Part shown: piece after piece, positions 24,589 to 34,429 of the stretch
Numbering within the stretch: position 1 is the stretch's first letter
How the letters are laid out: every line of letters starts with the position of its first letter
From: Mangrovivirga cuniculi
GTDB lineage: Bacteria > Bacteroidota > Bacteroidia > Cytophagales > Cyclobacteriaceae
DNA length: 64,000 nucleotides
Direction: 5' to 3'
Assembly (NCBI RefSeq): GCF_005166025.1
Contig: NZ_CP028923.1
Span: forward strand, 1,490,001-1,554,000
Position numbers and translations under genes: made by a program
The notes under the pieces: generated by a model
What the model was told of the DNA's origin: nothing
The model's input: only the letters and a program-made list of their open reading frames with translations
The model's database searches: none

Positions 24589-25989
24589 ATGCTTAAGAAA
24601 AATCTATTATTACTTTTTCTGGCTTTGATAGTGGCTTCTTGTTCTTCTTCAGAAGAAGCTGGTGAAGGGTCAGATAATGAAACTGCATCTGAATTTAAGG
24701 TGCCGGTGGAATATTACAAATTAGATAACGGATTGAAGGTAATCTTATCTCAGGATAAAACTTCTCCGACAGTAGCTGTAGCCGTTTATTATAATATTGG
24801 TTTTCGAATAGAACCAAAAGATCGTACGGGTTTTGCTCACCTTTTCGAGCATATGATGTTCCAGGGATCTAAAAATCTTGGCAAAGCTGAATTTATTAAT
24901 TTGGTACAAAAAAATGGCGGGGTTTTAAATGGTTCTACCAGATTTGACTTTACTAATTACTTTGAGATAATGCCTGCTCATAAATTGGAAACTATGCTAT
25001 GGGCAGAAGCTGACAGAATGAAAGGGTTGGATATTACCCAGGAAAATCTAACAAATCAGCAAGGTGTAGTAAAGAACGAAGTAAAAGTAAATGTGCTTAA
25101 CCAGCCTTATGGTGGTTTCCCCTGGTTGGATATGCCACAGTATGCTAATGAAAACTGGTATAACGCCCACAATTTCTATGGTGATCTGGAAGATCTGGAT
25201 GCAGCTACCCTGGAAGATGTAGAAAGTTTCTTTAATACTTATTATTCACCTAATAATGCTGCTTTATCAGTAGTTGGTGATTTTGACATGGAAGAGACTA
25301 AAAAATGGATTGAACAATATTTTGGTGGTATTGCTTCCTCTGAAATCCCTCCATTGCCGGATATTTCAGAACCAGTTCAGCAAGAAGAATTAAGATTTGA
25401 GAAAGAAGATAAGCTTGCAACTAAGCCGGCAATCGCTATTGCTTATGATATGCCCGAGAAAAACTCTCCTGAATATTATGCAATGGGACTGTTAGATCAA
25501 ATACTGGTTCAGGGAGATAATAGCCTTTTGCATAAAAAACTTGTGAAGGATGAAGGTTACACTGGAAATGTTAGCGGAGGCATCAATTACCTGGGTAACA
25601 TGTTTAATTACAATGGTCCGATGCAATGGATGTTCAACCTCACCTATGATAATTCAACACCTGCGGATTCGGTAATTACTTCCGTAGATCAGGTAATTGC
25701 CGGGTTGCAGGAAGACGGTGTATCACAGGAAATGCTCGATCAGGCGATCATTAAAATCAGAAGTGACCTGTATGATGATCTGGGTTCATTTTTCGGTGTT
25801 GGACGCGCTGACCTGCTTTGTTCTTTCGCTTTATTTGAAGACAATCCTTCAAAGATAAATTCGATCGAAGAAGAGTTTAAAAAAGTAACTCCTGAAATAA
25901 TAAACAGGACGATCGAACAATACTTGCGAAAAACTAACCGAACAATTTTAACTGTTAAGCCTTTAGGCGGTGAACAGCAAAATCTATAA
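24589..25989 (+). CDS. M16 family zinc peptidase, lipoprotein (catalytic subunit)
   Basis: 466 residues. It begins with a lipoprotein signal (MLKKNLLLLFLALIVASCSS), so it should be anchored in an envelope membrane. The inverted zinc motif HLFEH is at 84-88 and the third ligand is likely Glu164 in KNEVKVN. Length fits a half-size M16 protein of the pitrilysin/insulinase superfamily, which usually works as a pair of clam-shell halves. The next gene, 12 bases downstream, encodes the matching half without the zinc motif. Confidence 0.9.
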   Translation: MLKKNLLLLFLALIVASCSSSEEAGEGSDNETASEFKVPVEYYKLDNGLKVILSQDKTSPTVAVAVYYNIGFRIEPKDRTGFAHLFEHMMFQGSKNLGKAEFINLVQKNGGVLNGSTRFDFTNYFEIMPAHKLETMLWAEADRMKGLDITQENLTNQQGVVKNEVKVNVLNQPYGGFPWLDMPQYANENWYNAHNFYGDLEDLDAATLEDVESFFNTYYSPNNAALSVVGDFDMEETKKWIEQYFGGIASSEIPPLPDISEPVQQEELRFEKEDKLATKPAIAIAYDMPEKNSPEYYAMGLLDQILVQGDNSLLHKKLVKDEGYTGNVSGGINYLGNMFNYNGPMQWMFNLTYDNSTPADSVITSVDQVIAGLQEDGVSQEMLDQAIIKIRSDLYDDLGSFFGVGRADLLCSFALFEDNPSKINSIEEEFKKVTPEIINRTIEQYLRKTNRTILTVKPLGGEQQNL

Positions 25990-26001
25990 TCAAATTCGAT
26001 A

Positions 26002-27444
26002 ATGACCATGAATAGAATAGATATAAAAAGTTTTTTAGCAGTATTTTTTGTATTGCTAACTATCTCAATTACTGCTATAGCGCAAAATGATGCTTCAGAG
26101 CAGAAAGAAACTCCTCCCGAAGGTGGAGAGCCAAAAGACTTCACGTTACCCGAAAAATCAGTTGTGAATTACGACAATGGATTACAGTTGGTAATGGTTC
26201 AATACGGACAAATTCCAAAAGCCACAATCCGAATCGTAACAAAGACGGGTAACATCAATGAGTCAGAAAATCAGGTTTGGCTGAGTGATATTACTGCAGA
26301 TATGATGAAAGAGGGCAGCACCAGTATGAAAGGTAACGAGATTGCTGATAAAATGGCCGGTATGGGTGGAGAGCTTAATTTAAGCGTATCTATGCATACG
26401 ACCAATACTTCTTCTTCAGTGCTATATGAATTTGCTCCTGAAGCAGTAAAGGTGATGGCAGATGTTCTTATGAACCCTGCATTCCCGGAAAGTGAATTTT
26501 CACGGATCATTAATGACAGAAAAAGAAGTCTTGCTGTTTCAATGTCAAGGGCTCAACCTAAAGCAAGAGCAGCTTTTTATTCAGCAGTTTATCCCGACCA
26601 CCCATATGGAAGGATTTACCCAACTGAAGAAATGCTTTCAAATTACACACTTGAGGATGCTAAATCGTTTTATAATGCTAATTTTGGAGCGAAAAGGACC
26701 ACAGTTTATGTTGTAGGTAAATTTGATGAAAGTGCAGTTAAAAATGCTGTGGAAGAATCAATGTCTTCATGGAAGTCAGGTTCGGAAACTAACTATCCGA
26801 TAGCAGAGCCACAGGTAACCGATGTCGTGAAGATTCTAAACAGGGATGGTGCTCCTCAGTCGACAATTATGTTTGGTATGCCCGTAGCAGGTCCATCAAG
26901 TGAAGATTGGATTGCATTAAATGTAACTAATACTTTATTGGGAGGTTCTTTTGGTTCGAGAATCACACGAAATATCAGAGAGGATAAAGGGTATACCTAT
27001 TCTCCAAGAAGTGCAGTGAATGACAATTTTAAGTCAGCTGTATGGTATGAAGTTGCTGATGTTACAACTGATGTAACTAAACCTTCTCTTGAAGAAATAA
27101 CAAAAGAAATATATAAACTTCAGGAGGAAGCTCCTTCGGATGATGAGCTGGAAGGTATTAAAAATTATAGTGCGGGAATTTTTGTATTGCAAAACTCAAC
27201 TCCTGGAGGAATAATTGGTCAGTTGGTTAATATGGATGTTCACAATTTGGATGAATCTTATTTGACTAATTACGTTCAGAATATTTATGCGGTCACTCCT
27301 GAAAAGGTAAAAGAGATGACTCAGAAATATATTAAACCTGAGGATATGACTTTGGTAGTAGTTGGTGATGAATCAGAAATAAAAAATCAGGTTGAAGAAT
27401 TTGACAAACAGCGCGAGTCTTACAGGCTTCCTGTGAAACAATAA
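26002..27444 (+). CDS. M16 family peptidase-like partner (non-catalytic subunit)
   Basis: 480 residues with an N-terminal signal peptide (about MNRIDIKSFLAVFFVLLTIS). The M16 fold is clear (LPEKSVVNYDNGLQLVMVQY, PDHPYGRIYPTEE, GSFGSRITRNIREDKGYTYS), but the HxxEH zinc site is absent; the corresponding place reads LSDITADMM. In this superfamily the inactive half with the RxxxY-type loop (here TRNIREDKGYTYSP) helps bind substrate. Together with the upstream gene it should form a periplasmic or surface peptidase heterodimer. Confidence 0.88.
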   Translation: MTMNRIDIKSFLAVFFVLLTISITAIAQNDASEQKETPPEGGEPKDFTLPEKSVVNYDNGLQLVMVQYGQIPKATIRIVTKTGNINESENQVWLSDITADMMKEGSTSMKGNEIADKMAGMGGELNLSVSMHTTNTSSSVLYEFAPEAVKVMADVLMNPAFPESEFSRIINDRKRSLAVSMSRAQPKARAAFYSAVYPDHPYGRIYPTEEMLSNYTLEDAKSFYNANFGAKRTTVYVVGKFDESAVKNAVEESMSSWKSGSETNYPIAEPQVTDVVKILNRDGAPQSTIMFGMPVAGPSSEDWIALNVTNTLLGGSFGSRITRNIREDKGYTYSPRSAVNDNFKSAVWYEVADVTTDVTKPSLEEITKEIYKLQEEAPSDDELEGIKNYSAGIFVLQNSTPGGIIGQLVNMDVHNLDESYLTNYVQNIYAVTPEKVKEMTQKYIKPEDMTLVVVGDESEIKNQVEEFDKQRESYRLPVKQ

Positions 27445-27469
27445 CCTGATAAAAATATATTAAATAATA

Positions 27470-27498
27470 AAGCAGGCCTGTGCAGGCCTGCTTTTTTT
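27470..27498 (+). terminator. Rho-independent terminator after the M16 pair
   Basis: Perfect stem AAGCAGGCCTG/CAGGCCTGCTT with a two-base loop, followed by a run of T. Confidence 0.9.
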
Positions 27499-27615
27499 AT
27501 TAGTTGTGAAAATATTTTCAAAAAAATCATACTTTCTGTAATAAAACTTCCTGATTCATCAACTAATTATATGAAATAAAAAAAATGATGATGTTTGATC
27601 TAATTGAAATTTCTG

Positions 27616-28095
27616 ATGAATAAAAATCGCTTTTTATCGATGATTGATACTCATCAGGGTATTATTTACAAAGTAGCCAAAATGTACAGGGATGATCCAT
27701 TGGATCAGGAAGATCTGTTTCAGGATATAGTTTACCAATTGTGGAAATCAATATCGACGTTTAGAGAGGATTCCAAAGAGAGTACCTGGATATATAAAGT
27801 GGCATTAAATACAGCCCTGGCATCATTCAGAAAGAGAAAAGTCGAAATTGATTACTCTGCTAATAAGTTTTCTCCAGAATACATTGATGAAGAAAATAAG
27901 TCAGAAAATGAGGAAAAGCTTTTCGATGCATTGAGAAAGTTAGAAAAGAGTGACAGAGCACTGATCTCATTATTTCTTGAAGGATATTCTTATAAAGAAA
28001 TAGGGGATATTACAGGAATCAGTGTTACCTACGTCGGGGTAAGATTAAATCGAATTAAAACAAGGTTAAAAGAGATATTATTAATTAAAGTATAA
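27616..28095 (+). CDS. ECF-type sigma-70 family RNA polymerase sigma factor
   Basis: 159 residues from the ATG at 27616; a TTG four codons upstream is a weaker alternative. Region 2 is seen in the N-terminal half (YRDDPLDQEDLFQDIVYQLW, with STWIYKVALNTALASFRKRK), and region 4 at the C-terminus (KSDRALISLFLEGYSYKEIG followed by ITGISVTYVGVRLNRIKTRL). It directs RNA polymerase to a small set of promoters. Its stop overlaps the start of the next gene (TAATG), so the downstream membrane protein is translationally coupled and may control the sigma factor. That control is inference. Confidence 0.92.
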   Translation: MNKNRFLSMIDTHQGIIYKVAKMYRDDPLDQEDLFQDIVYQLWKSISTFREDSKESTWIYKVALNTALASFRKRKVEIDYSANKFSPEYIDEENKSENEEKLFDALRKLEKSDRALISLFLEGYSYKEIGDITGISVTYVGVRLNRIKTRLKEILLIKV

Positions 28096-28636
28096 TGGAA
28101 GATCTAAAGAATTTATGGGAGAACGCCGGAAGATCTCCTTTTGAAAAAAGACAATTGAGGCAATGATAAAGTTGAAATCACATCCTCAACTCAACCGGTT
28201 AAAAATTAAATTCATTATCGAGATAGTAGCCATTTCCTTATTTGTGGTTCTTTATTATGATGCCTTCGATGGTCATCAAAAACCATTGTTACTAAATGCG
28301 ATATTAATTTTTTTCGCTCTTGCCTATATAATTAGCGATCTGGCAGGAATGTATAATCTGTATAATCCTGTACAAAAGGGTAGTTTGGTTCAATCGCTTT
28401 TAACTTTTTCGAATAAGATCAGGTTTTTTGGATTATTGAACACAATTAGCGCATTCCTTTTTGGATTGGCAGTGATAGGATTTTTTGTTTATGGAATAGA
28501 AATTACCGGAACAAAGACATTGCTTATAACGGGCTTTTTTATATTTCTTGTTGTGATGACATTCATTGGATGGAGGATCTGGAAGAGGAGAATCAGGAGC
28601 ATTGAAAGTATATTTATTGAATTAACCTCTGAGTAA
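28095..28636 (+). CDS. Membrane protein coupled to the sigma factor (one frameshift in sequence)
   Basis: A 23-codon frame from the ATG at 28095 (MEDLKNLWENAGRSPFEK) breaks at the A run 28144-28149. With one more A it runs on as KTIEAMIKLKSHPQLNRLK into the long frame ending at 28636, giving about 180 residues. Four hydrophobic segments follow (about 45-62, 70-90, 115-138 and 143-163 of the joined protein), with basic residues at the end. The N-terminal soluble part then the membrane helices suggests an anti-sigma-like role, but no anti-sigma family was recognised. If the break is real, the long frame could start at its own ATG at 28163 inside an ATGA overlap. Confidence 0.7.
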
Positions 28637-28779
28637 TTTTTATAGATTTTAATAAGTTATTTAACTTATTAATAATGATTCCTTTATTAATAAATCTTAT
28701 AATGTGTATAAATATTCAAAGATAAATCACTATATTAATTAAGAATATTCATATTAAGAATCATCAAAACATAAGATTT

Positions 28780-29268
28780 ATGAAGAAACATATACTTATT
28801 ATTTCGTTGATTTTATGCCTGTCTGAAATTGATGCCCAAATAAAAGTCGGTATACATGGTGGTTCACCAGTAGGAGATGCTGAAGCATTATACAATTCAA
28901 GCTGGGGAATAAACGGGTACTATATGTTTGGTTCAGAACGGGAATCTTTACTCAAATTTGGTGCGGGCGCCGGATGGATAAAATATTCTGGTGAGGAGAT
29001 AGTTTTACCAGGTAGTACAATAGATGTAGAGAATGCCTCATTTTTAACAATATGTTCTGCCGCCAGGGTTTATTATAAAATTTTCTTTACTGGCGTTGAT
29101 ATAGGTTATGCTTTTGGATTATCAGAAAGAGATGGTGGTTTTCATTGGAGACCAGTTTTGGGTGTCGTATTTCTCAAGATTCTGGAAGCTAATTTATTTT
29201 ACCATAGCATTAACCCTGGAGATGGAGATGTGAGTTCACTAGGGCTAGGTTTACATATTAAGCTTTAG
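28780..29268 (+). CDS. Small secreted beta-barrel-like protein, copy 1
   Basis: 162 residues with a signal peptide (MKKHILIISLILCLSEIDAQ). Alternating hydrophobic strands and glycine pairs (WGINGYYMFG, LLKFGAGAGWIKYSG, YKIFFTGVDIGYAFG) and the last aromatic/Leu end (LGLGLHIKL) fit a small outer-membrane beta-barrel. The gene at 29432 is a tandem paralogue. The function is not recognised. Confidence 0.7.
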   Translation: MKKHILIISLILCLSEIDAQIKVGIHGGSPVGDAEALYNSSWGINGYYMFGSERESLLKFGAGAGWIKYSGEEIVLPGSTIDVENASFLTICSAARVYYKIFFTGVDIGYAFGLSERDGGFHWRPVLGVVFLKILEANLFYHSINPGDGDVSSLGLGLHIKL

Positions 29269-29431
29269 TCTTTTAACAAATCTATTTTATTGTTTCAAAA
29301 CCACATATGGGTAACCGTTATATGTTTTTGAATGGTAATATTTAGATTATTTACCCTAAAAACACTATTTTATCATTAAAAAATGCTATATTATAAGTGA
29401 AGATGCTATTTTTCATTTAACCATTACACTT

Positions 29432-29919
29432 ATGAAAAATTATTTGTACTAATTCTGTCTGTATTCATTGTATCATCTATACAGGCGCAAATTAAAATTG
29501 GTGTCCATGGGGGTAACCCTGTAGGTGATGCAGCTGATTTCTACCATTCGAGTTGGGGGATAAATGGGTATTACATGTTTGGCGATGAAAAGGATGCGCT
29601 CCTTAAGTTTGGTGCTGGTGCCGGATGGATACATTACATTGGAGATGATGTTAACATTGGTGGTATCGAGGTCGAGTTTGATGACGCTTCTTTCCTGCCT
29701 ATTTATGCTGCAGGTAGAATTCACTTTCTCGGATTATATGCTGGGCTAGATGCTGGTTATGCCATTGGGCTTACTGATGTAGATGGAGGCTTTTACTGGA
29801 AACCCTTAATTGGAATAGGACTGTTTAAAATCCTTGAGCTTGATTTATTTTATCATAGCATATACCCCGGGGATGGTGACATAAGCTCAATAGGATTAGC
29901 ATTATATTTAAGACTTTGA
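29432..29919 (+). CDS. Small secreted beta-barrel-like protein, copy 2 (one frameshift in sequence)
   Basis: The ATG at 29432 meets a stop after six codons, but one added A in the run 29435-29439 gives MKKLFVLILSVFIVSSIQAQ and then the long frame (IKIGVHGGNPVGDA ...), matching copy 1 almost along its whole length. It conserves the NG-YYMFG, LLKFGAGAGWI, DxGYAxGL and LFYHSIxPGDGD blocks. The tandem pair suggests duplication of an outer-membrane protein. A terminator follows at 29967. Confidence 0.75.
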
Positions 29920-29966
29920 AGTTGTTGATTGAAAATTATAAATGATTTGCGTACTTGTTTGAATTT

Positions 29967-29993
29967 GGCCGGTAATTTGACCGGCCTTTTTTT
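29967..29993 (+). terminator. Rho-independent terminator after the tandem barrel genes
   Basis: Stem GGCCGGT/ACCGGCC with a six-base loop, then seven T. Confidence 0.88.
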
Positions 29994-30046
29994 ATTTTGC
30001 CATTAAGGATAGTGTTCTTATTTTAGGGCAAATTAAAAACACCTGT

Positions 30047-31234
30047 ATGACCAGTAGATCATTAGTATTACCTGTAATAGTAATTGCTCAATTTTTTGTA
30101 CTTCTTTATGGTTTGCCGGAAATGCAGTAATGAATAACCTGGTTTCTGATTTTGGCCTTGAAGCGGGAGCCCTTGGAATTCTTACCTCTGCTGTTCAATT
30201 CGGCTTTATATCAGGTACATTACTGTTTGCAATACTTACTATAGCAGATCGGTTTTCACCTTCAAAAGTATTTGTGGCCTGTGCTGTCTTTGGTGCCTTG
30301 TTTAATCTTGGAACGATATATCCTGGAAGCTCTTTTCCATCGCTGGTTATTTTTAGGTTTTTAACAGGCTTTACCCTGGCAGGTATTTATCCTGTTGGAA
30401 TGAAAATAGCCTCAGATTATTACAAAGAAGGTCTCGGGAAATCTTTAGGATTTCTTGTTGGGGCTTTAGTCCTTGGTAAGGGATTTCCTCATCTTGTCAA
30501 AGCATTAACAGCAGACTTGCCCTGGGAAACAGTGATTATACTAACTTCGGCAATAGCTGTTATCGGGGAATATTACTATTTCTTACAGTACCAGACGGAC
30601 CCTATAGGAAGCCTGCATCAAAATTTAATTTTACAGCCTTATTTAATGTCTTTAAACATCCCCGATTTCGTCAGGCGGCGTTTGGTTATTTTGGTCATAT
30701 GTGGGAATTATATACTTTCTGGGCTTTTGTTCCTGTAATATTAGTTTCATTTCAGGGGATTCATCCCGACACATCTTTTAATGTACCGGTATTATCATTT
30801 ATCATTATTGGGCTCGGGGATTAGCATGTGTATTTGGAGGTTATATATCCAAAGATTTTGGTGTTAAACGAACAGCTACAACTGCATTGTTTTTATCATT
30901 TATATGTTGCATGATCTCTCCCTTTGTGATTTTATCAGGTTCTGAAGTAATATTGATCATATTTTTAATTTTCTGGGGATTAGTTGTTATTCCTGATTCC
31001 CCGTTATTTTCCACTTTAGTAGCACAATATGCACCTGAAGAATCCAGAGGTACAGCTCTTACAATTGTTAATTGTATCGGATTTGCCATTACCATTATCA
31101 GCATATTACTGATTGAATATTTAAGATTTGTAATTCCGGTAGAATGGGTCTTTGTTTTTCTCGCAATCGGACCCGGTCTCGGTTTAATTAACTTAATCAT
31201 CAAACCTGGGAAATTACCTAAAATAAAAAGTTAG
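30047..31234 (+). CDS. MFS transporter (three frameshifts in sequence)
   Basis: The protein is continuous only if one base is added to each of three homopolymers: T run 30092-30097, T run 30579-30581 and G run 30816-30819. The repaired protein of about 395 residues starts MTSRSLVLPVIVIAQFFCTS then LWFAGNAVMNNL and has about twelve hydrophobic helices, for example GFISGTLLFAILTIADRF, SLVIFRFLTGFTLAGIYPVG, TFWAFVPVILVSF, and the end WVFVFLAIGPGLGLINLIIK. MFS loop motifs such as DRFSPSKV and SKDFGVKRT are present. The substrate is not clear. A real pseudogene is possible, but see the finding on homopolymers. Confidence 0.8.
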
Positions 31235-31295
31235 ACATATAATAATTTTATTAAAAAATTAAATAGTGGTAACTTATATAAAAAAATATACCACT

Positions 31296-31853
31296 ATGAA
31301 AACTAACATTTTTATCATACCTGCTTTATTTATATTTCTAATTATTACTTCCTGTGAGTCTAAGACAGACCAGGACACTGATGAATTGTCCTATTCTAAC
31401 GTTACTGAAGAAATAATTACTGATGAAGATAAAGAGGAAATAAAAAACATTATTGATCAAAAGAACACCGAATTAGAAAAGCTTTATAAAGAAGGGAAGA
31501 TGGAAGAGGCTGCAACGTACTTTTCTGAAGATGTAATTCAATTGGCACCGAATACTAAGCCTATCAAGGGAACTCAGATGTTTATTGATGAATGGAATAA
31601 AGCCATTAGTCAAGGGGAGTGGAATTTTGATTTCAGAGTTGAAGAAGTAAAATATTATGGAAATGCTGTGGTTGAGCTGGGTAGTTATGATCTTGAAATA
31701 TTACCTGCAGGAGGTTCTGAAATGCCACCTTTTAAAGATGAAGGATATTATGTTGTATTATGGGAAAAAATTGACGGGGACTGGAAGATCGTCTGGGATG
31801 CACCGGTAAGTTCTTTACCTTTACCCGGTCAGGGAAGTGAAACAGAAATGTAA
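31296..31853 (+). CDS. Lipoprotein with SnoaL/DUF4440-like domain
   Basis: 185 residues from the ATG at 31296 (MKTNIFIIPALFIFLIITSC); an upstream start would put ten hydrophilic residues before the signal. The lipobox ends at the Cys of ITSCES. The domain from about residue 45 (DKEEIKNIIDQKNTELEKLY) through VIQLAPNTKPIKGTQMFIDE to WKIVWDAPVSS is typical of DUF4440/ketosteroid-isomerase-like folds, a cone-shaped binding pocket. No catalytic assignment is possible. Confidence 0.8.
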   Translation: MKTNIFIIPALFIFLIITSCESKTDQDTDELSYSNVTEEIITDEDKEEIKNIIDQKNTELEKLYKEGKMEEAATYFSEDVIQLAPNTKPIKGTQMFIDEWNKAISQGEWNFDFRVEEVKYYGNAVVELGSYDLEILPAGGSEMPPFKDEGYYVVLWEKIDGDWKIVWDAPVSSLPLPGQGSETEM

Positions 31854-31871
31854 AACTTTTCAAATAAAAAT

Positions 31872-31905
31872 AAAGCCCGGTTGAACTTTTTCAACCGGGC
31901 TTTTT
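31872..31905. terminator. Bidirectional terminator
   Basis: Stem AAAGCCCGGTTGAA with TTCAACCGGGCTTT around a four-base loop; T-rich on the plus strand and also on the minus strand. It separates the convergent lipoprotein and hydroxylase genes. Confidence 0.9.
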
Positions 31906-31923
31906 AGTATAATAATTACAGAC

Positions 31924-32741
31924 TTAATAATCGGTCTTAATATTTTTATCAAATGGTATTTTAAACTGATACATTACATTTGTATCCGTTGAATCATCCA
32001 GCACATCTAAACCATATTTTATTTTCTTCGGATCATCCATAACATAGGTTCCAAATATTCTATCCCAAAGTGAAAATATATTTCCAAAATTAGTGTCAGT
32101 CCATGGTCGCTCAAAATGGTGGTGAAATTTGTGCATATTTGGGGTTACAAATATTAACCCAAGGGTATTATCTATCCATTTCGGAGTGGTTACATTGGCG
32201 TGAGAAACATACGTAAAAAAGACTGTAAGAAAACGATAGATTAAATAGTAGGAGATAGGTGCTCCAATTACAACAATCGCCCCGAGAGCAAATGTCTCTC
32301 TTAAAAAATAATCCCCGGATGGTGCCTTGTGCCACTGGTTACATCTACTTTAGTATCACTGTGATGGATCATATGGAATTTCCACATCCATTTTATTCGG
32401 TGTAAAAGAAAGTGGATAAAGTATTGCGCTACAAGATCCAACACCATTATTGCAATGATCAATTCAACCCATACAGGAAGATCAACCATATTTAGCAATC
32501 CAATATGGTTTTCACCTATCCATTGGAAAATACCAAGAGTGGCTATTCCAAAAACGATATTAATCACAAGAGTAATACTGAGGAATATAAAATTCACCTT
32601 AGCATGACTCCATTTTTTATAAGCATGTTTGAATAATGGGTAATACCCTTCAAAGAGCCAGCAAGCTATCAGGACGCTTACGACCCAAACTAATTTTTGC
32701 CAAGCCGGCATTGTTTCAAAGAATAGTAAAAAGGACTCCAT
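31924..32741 (-). CDS. Sterol desaturase / fatty acid hydroxylase family membrane enzyme (one frameshift in sequence)
   Basis: The frame from 32741 breaks after RHHPG; one added base in the C run 32313-32316 gives RHHPGDYFLRETFALG and joins the downstream frame, for about 273 residues in all. Three of the family's histidine clusters for the di-iron site are seen: HFLLHR, FHMIHHSD with RHHPGD, and MHKFHHHFERPWTDTNFG. Four to five membrane helices surround them. The family hydroxylates or desaturates lipids or sterols using oxygen. The substrate is not known. Confidence 0.85.
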
Positions 32742-32933
32742 ACACTTAGTTTTTCATATTTGGGTTAGAAAGGACCTTTAATCGCATTTGATCAAATAAA
32801 CGATCTTTTCCGACTTTTAATTTAATTATATATTTTTAAACTGTATTGATCATGTCAGGTTTTTGCTGATTTTATATATTTATAAATATTATAGGAGGGA
32901 AATCATTTTTTAAAGTGATTATAAACTAAAAAA

Positions 32934-33590
32934 ATGCCTTTAATTGATCTTAGCCATTTAATAGACGAAAATACGATTACTTACAAAGGATTGCCTGCAC
33001 CGGTGATATGTGATTACTGGAGCAGGGAATCATCAATAGATAATTATGATGACGGCTCTTCTTTTCAAATCGGTAAAGTCGATCTGGTAGCAAATACCGG
33101 GACTTATATTGATAGCCCTTTTCATAGATTTAAAAAAGGAAAAGATATAAGCAAAATATCTCTTGAGGTACTTGCCAGCCTGGATTCCCATAAAGTGAAG
33201 TGGGATTATCAGAATAGAGGATTAGCAGTCGGTAAGGAAGCTTTTGAAGGGCTTAATTTAAAAAATAAAGCTGTTCTTATTAACACTGACTGGAGTGAAA
33301 AATGGATGACTGAGGAATATTATTCTGACCATCCGTTTCTTTCAGAGGAGGCTGCTATTTACCTTAAAGATTCAGGTGTTCTTTTAGTTGGTATAGATTC
33401 CTATAACATCGATGATACCCGCACAAAGAAAAGGCCTGTTCATACAGTTTTATTGGGAAATGATATCTTAATTGCAGAACATCTGACAAATCTTCATCTT
33501 CTACCGGATAATAAATTCAGGTTTTATGCAGTTCCACCTAAAATAAAGGGAATGGGAACTTTTCCGGTTAGGGCATTCGCTCAGTTTTGA
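32934..33590 (+). CDS. Cyclase family protein (kynurenine-formamidase-like)
   Basis: 218 residues of the PF04199 fold. It starts DLSHLIDENTITYKGLPAPV. The metal site reads NTGTYIDSPFHRF in place of the textbook HxGTHxDxPxH, so only the Asp and last His are kept; a subgroup of the family looks like this. GIDSYNIDDTRTKKRPVHTV is the second conserved block and IAEHLTNL the third. Members hydrolyse N-formylkynurenine, polyketide intermediates or isatin. With two metal-ligand His residues missing, the activity may differ. Confidence 0.8.
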   Translation: MPLIDLSHLIDENTITYKGLPAPVICDYWSRESSIDNYDDGSSFQIGKVDLVANTGTYIDSPFHRFKKGKDISKISLEVLASLDSHKVKWDYQNRGLAVGKEAFEGLNLKNKAVLINTDWSEKWMTEEYYSDHPFLSEEAAIYLKDSGVLLVGIDSYNIDDTRTKKRPVHTVLLGNDILIAEHLTNLHLLPDNKFRFYAVPPKIKGMGTFPVRAFAQF

Positions 33591-33591
33591 T

Positions 33592-34368
33592 TTATTTAGT
33601 TTTGGAAAACATCCATTCCAATAATCCCGGGTGTGCAAATGCCGGATCCCAACTGTTGTGATTTGCATCTTCAAACAAAGTTAGCATGGGGTATCCACCT
33701 GCTTCCAGAATTCCTTTAGCCATATTTAAGCTGCCAATTGGGTCAACGATATTGTCCTTTGCTCCATGAAAGATCCAGAGTGAAATCTTACTGGCATATC
33801 CCTTGACCATATCTGAATTTCCACCACCGCAAATAGGGACAGCTGCAACAAATAAATCAGGCTCTCTGTATAGTATTTCAAAAGTACCCATTCCACCCAT
33901 AGAAAGACCTGCTACATAAAACCTGTCATTGTCTGTATATGATTTGGTGAGCATATCTTCCATTAAAGCAATTACTTTTGCAAGCGGGGGTGAGGGGGGA
34001 GCGGAATATTCATATTTTCTTTCAGGGATACCTTCAGTAACTTCAGTAGTCATATTAGACCAATAAGCATCCTTCGGGCACTGAGGGAAAATCACTATGG
34101 CAGGAAATTCTTTTCTATTTTCATCTGAGGCGAATAAAGAACTTCCGTGGATAAGTTGTTTCGTATTATCACTTCCTCTTTCTCCTGAACCATGTAAAAA
34201 TAGAACGACAGGATACTTTTTATCTTCTGAAAAATTCTCCGGATACATGATTCGGTATTGGAGGTCACCATTTTTTGTTTCAAATACTTTTTTCTCATAA
34301 AGGTCATAATGCTCATTTTGAGCTGAAAGTATCGTTGAAGTCAATAGAAGTAGAATTATAGTTCTCAT
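33592..34368 (-). CDS. Secreted alpha/beta hydrolase (carboxylesterase/prolyl-oligopeptidase-like)
   Basis: 258 residues with a signal peptide (MRTIILLLLTSTILSAQ). It shows the alpha/beta-hydrolase oxyanion region FLHGSGERGSDN, the nucleophile elbow GLSMGG with Ser in the middle, the acid in GAKDNIVD, and the histidine in ANHNSWD. This type is often annotated as phospholipase/carboxylesterase or a feruloyl-esterase-like enzyme exported to the periplasm. It is convergent with the cyclase-family gene, with stops adjacent. Confidence 0.85.
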   Translation of the reverse strand: MRTIILLLLTSTILSAQNEHYDLYEKKVFETKNGDLQYRIMYPENFSEDKKYPVVLFLHGSGERGSDNTKQLIHGSSLFASDENRKEFPAIVIFPQCPKDAYWSNMTTEVTEGIPERKYEYSAPPSPPLAKVIALMEDMLTKSYTDNDRFYVAGLSMGGMGTFEILYREPDLFVAAVPICGGGNSDMVKGYASKISLWIFHGAKDNIVDPIGSLNMAKGILEAGGYPMLTLFEDANHNSWDPAFAHPGLLEWMFSKTK

Positions 34369-34429
34369 TAGTGTTTCATTTCAACTATAATTTAGCTTAT
34401 AAGACTAAATAAAAAAACATTTAACAAGG

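Noticed and set aside
30047-31234. MFS gene as a true pseudogene
   Set aside because: All three breaks fit loss of one base in a homopolymer and the repaired protein is complete, the same pattern as five other frame-broken genes; sequence error is more likely, though not proven.
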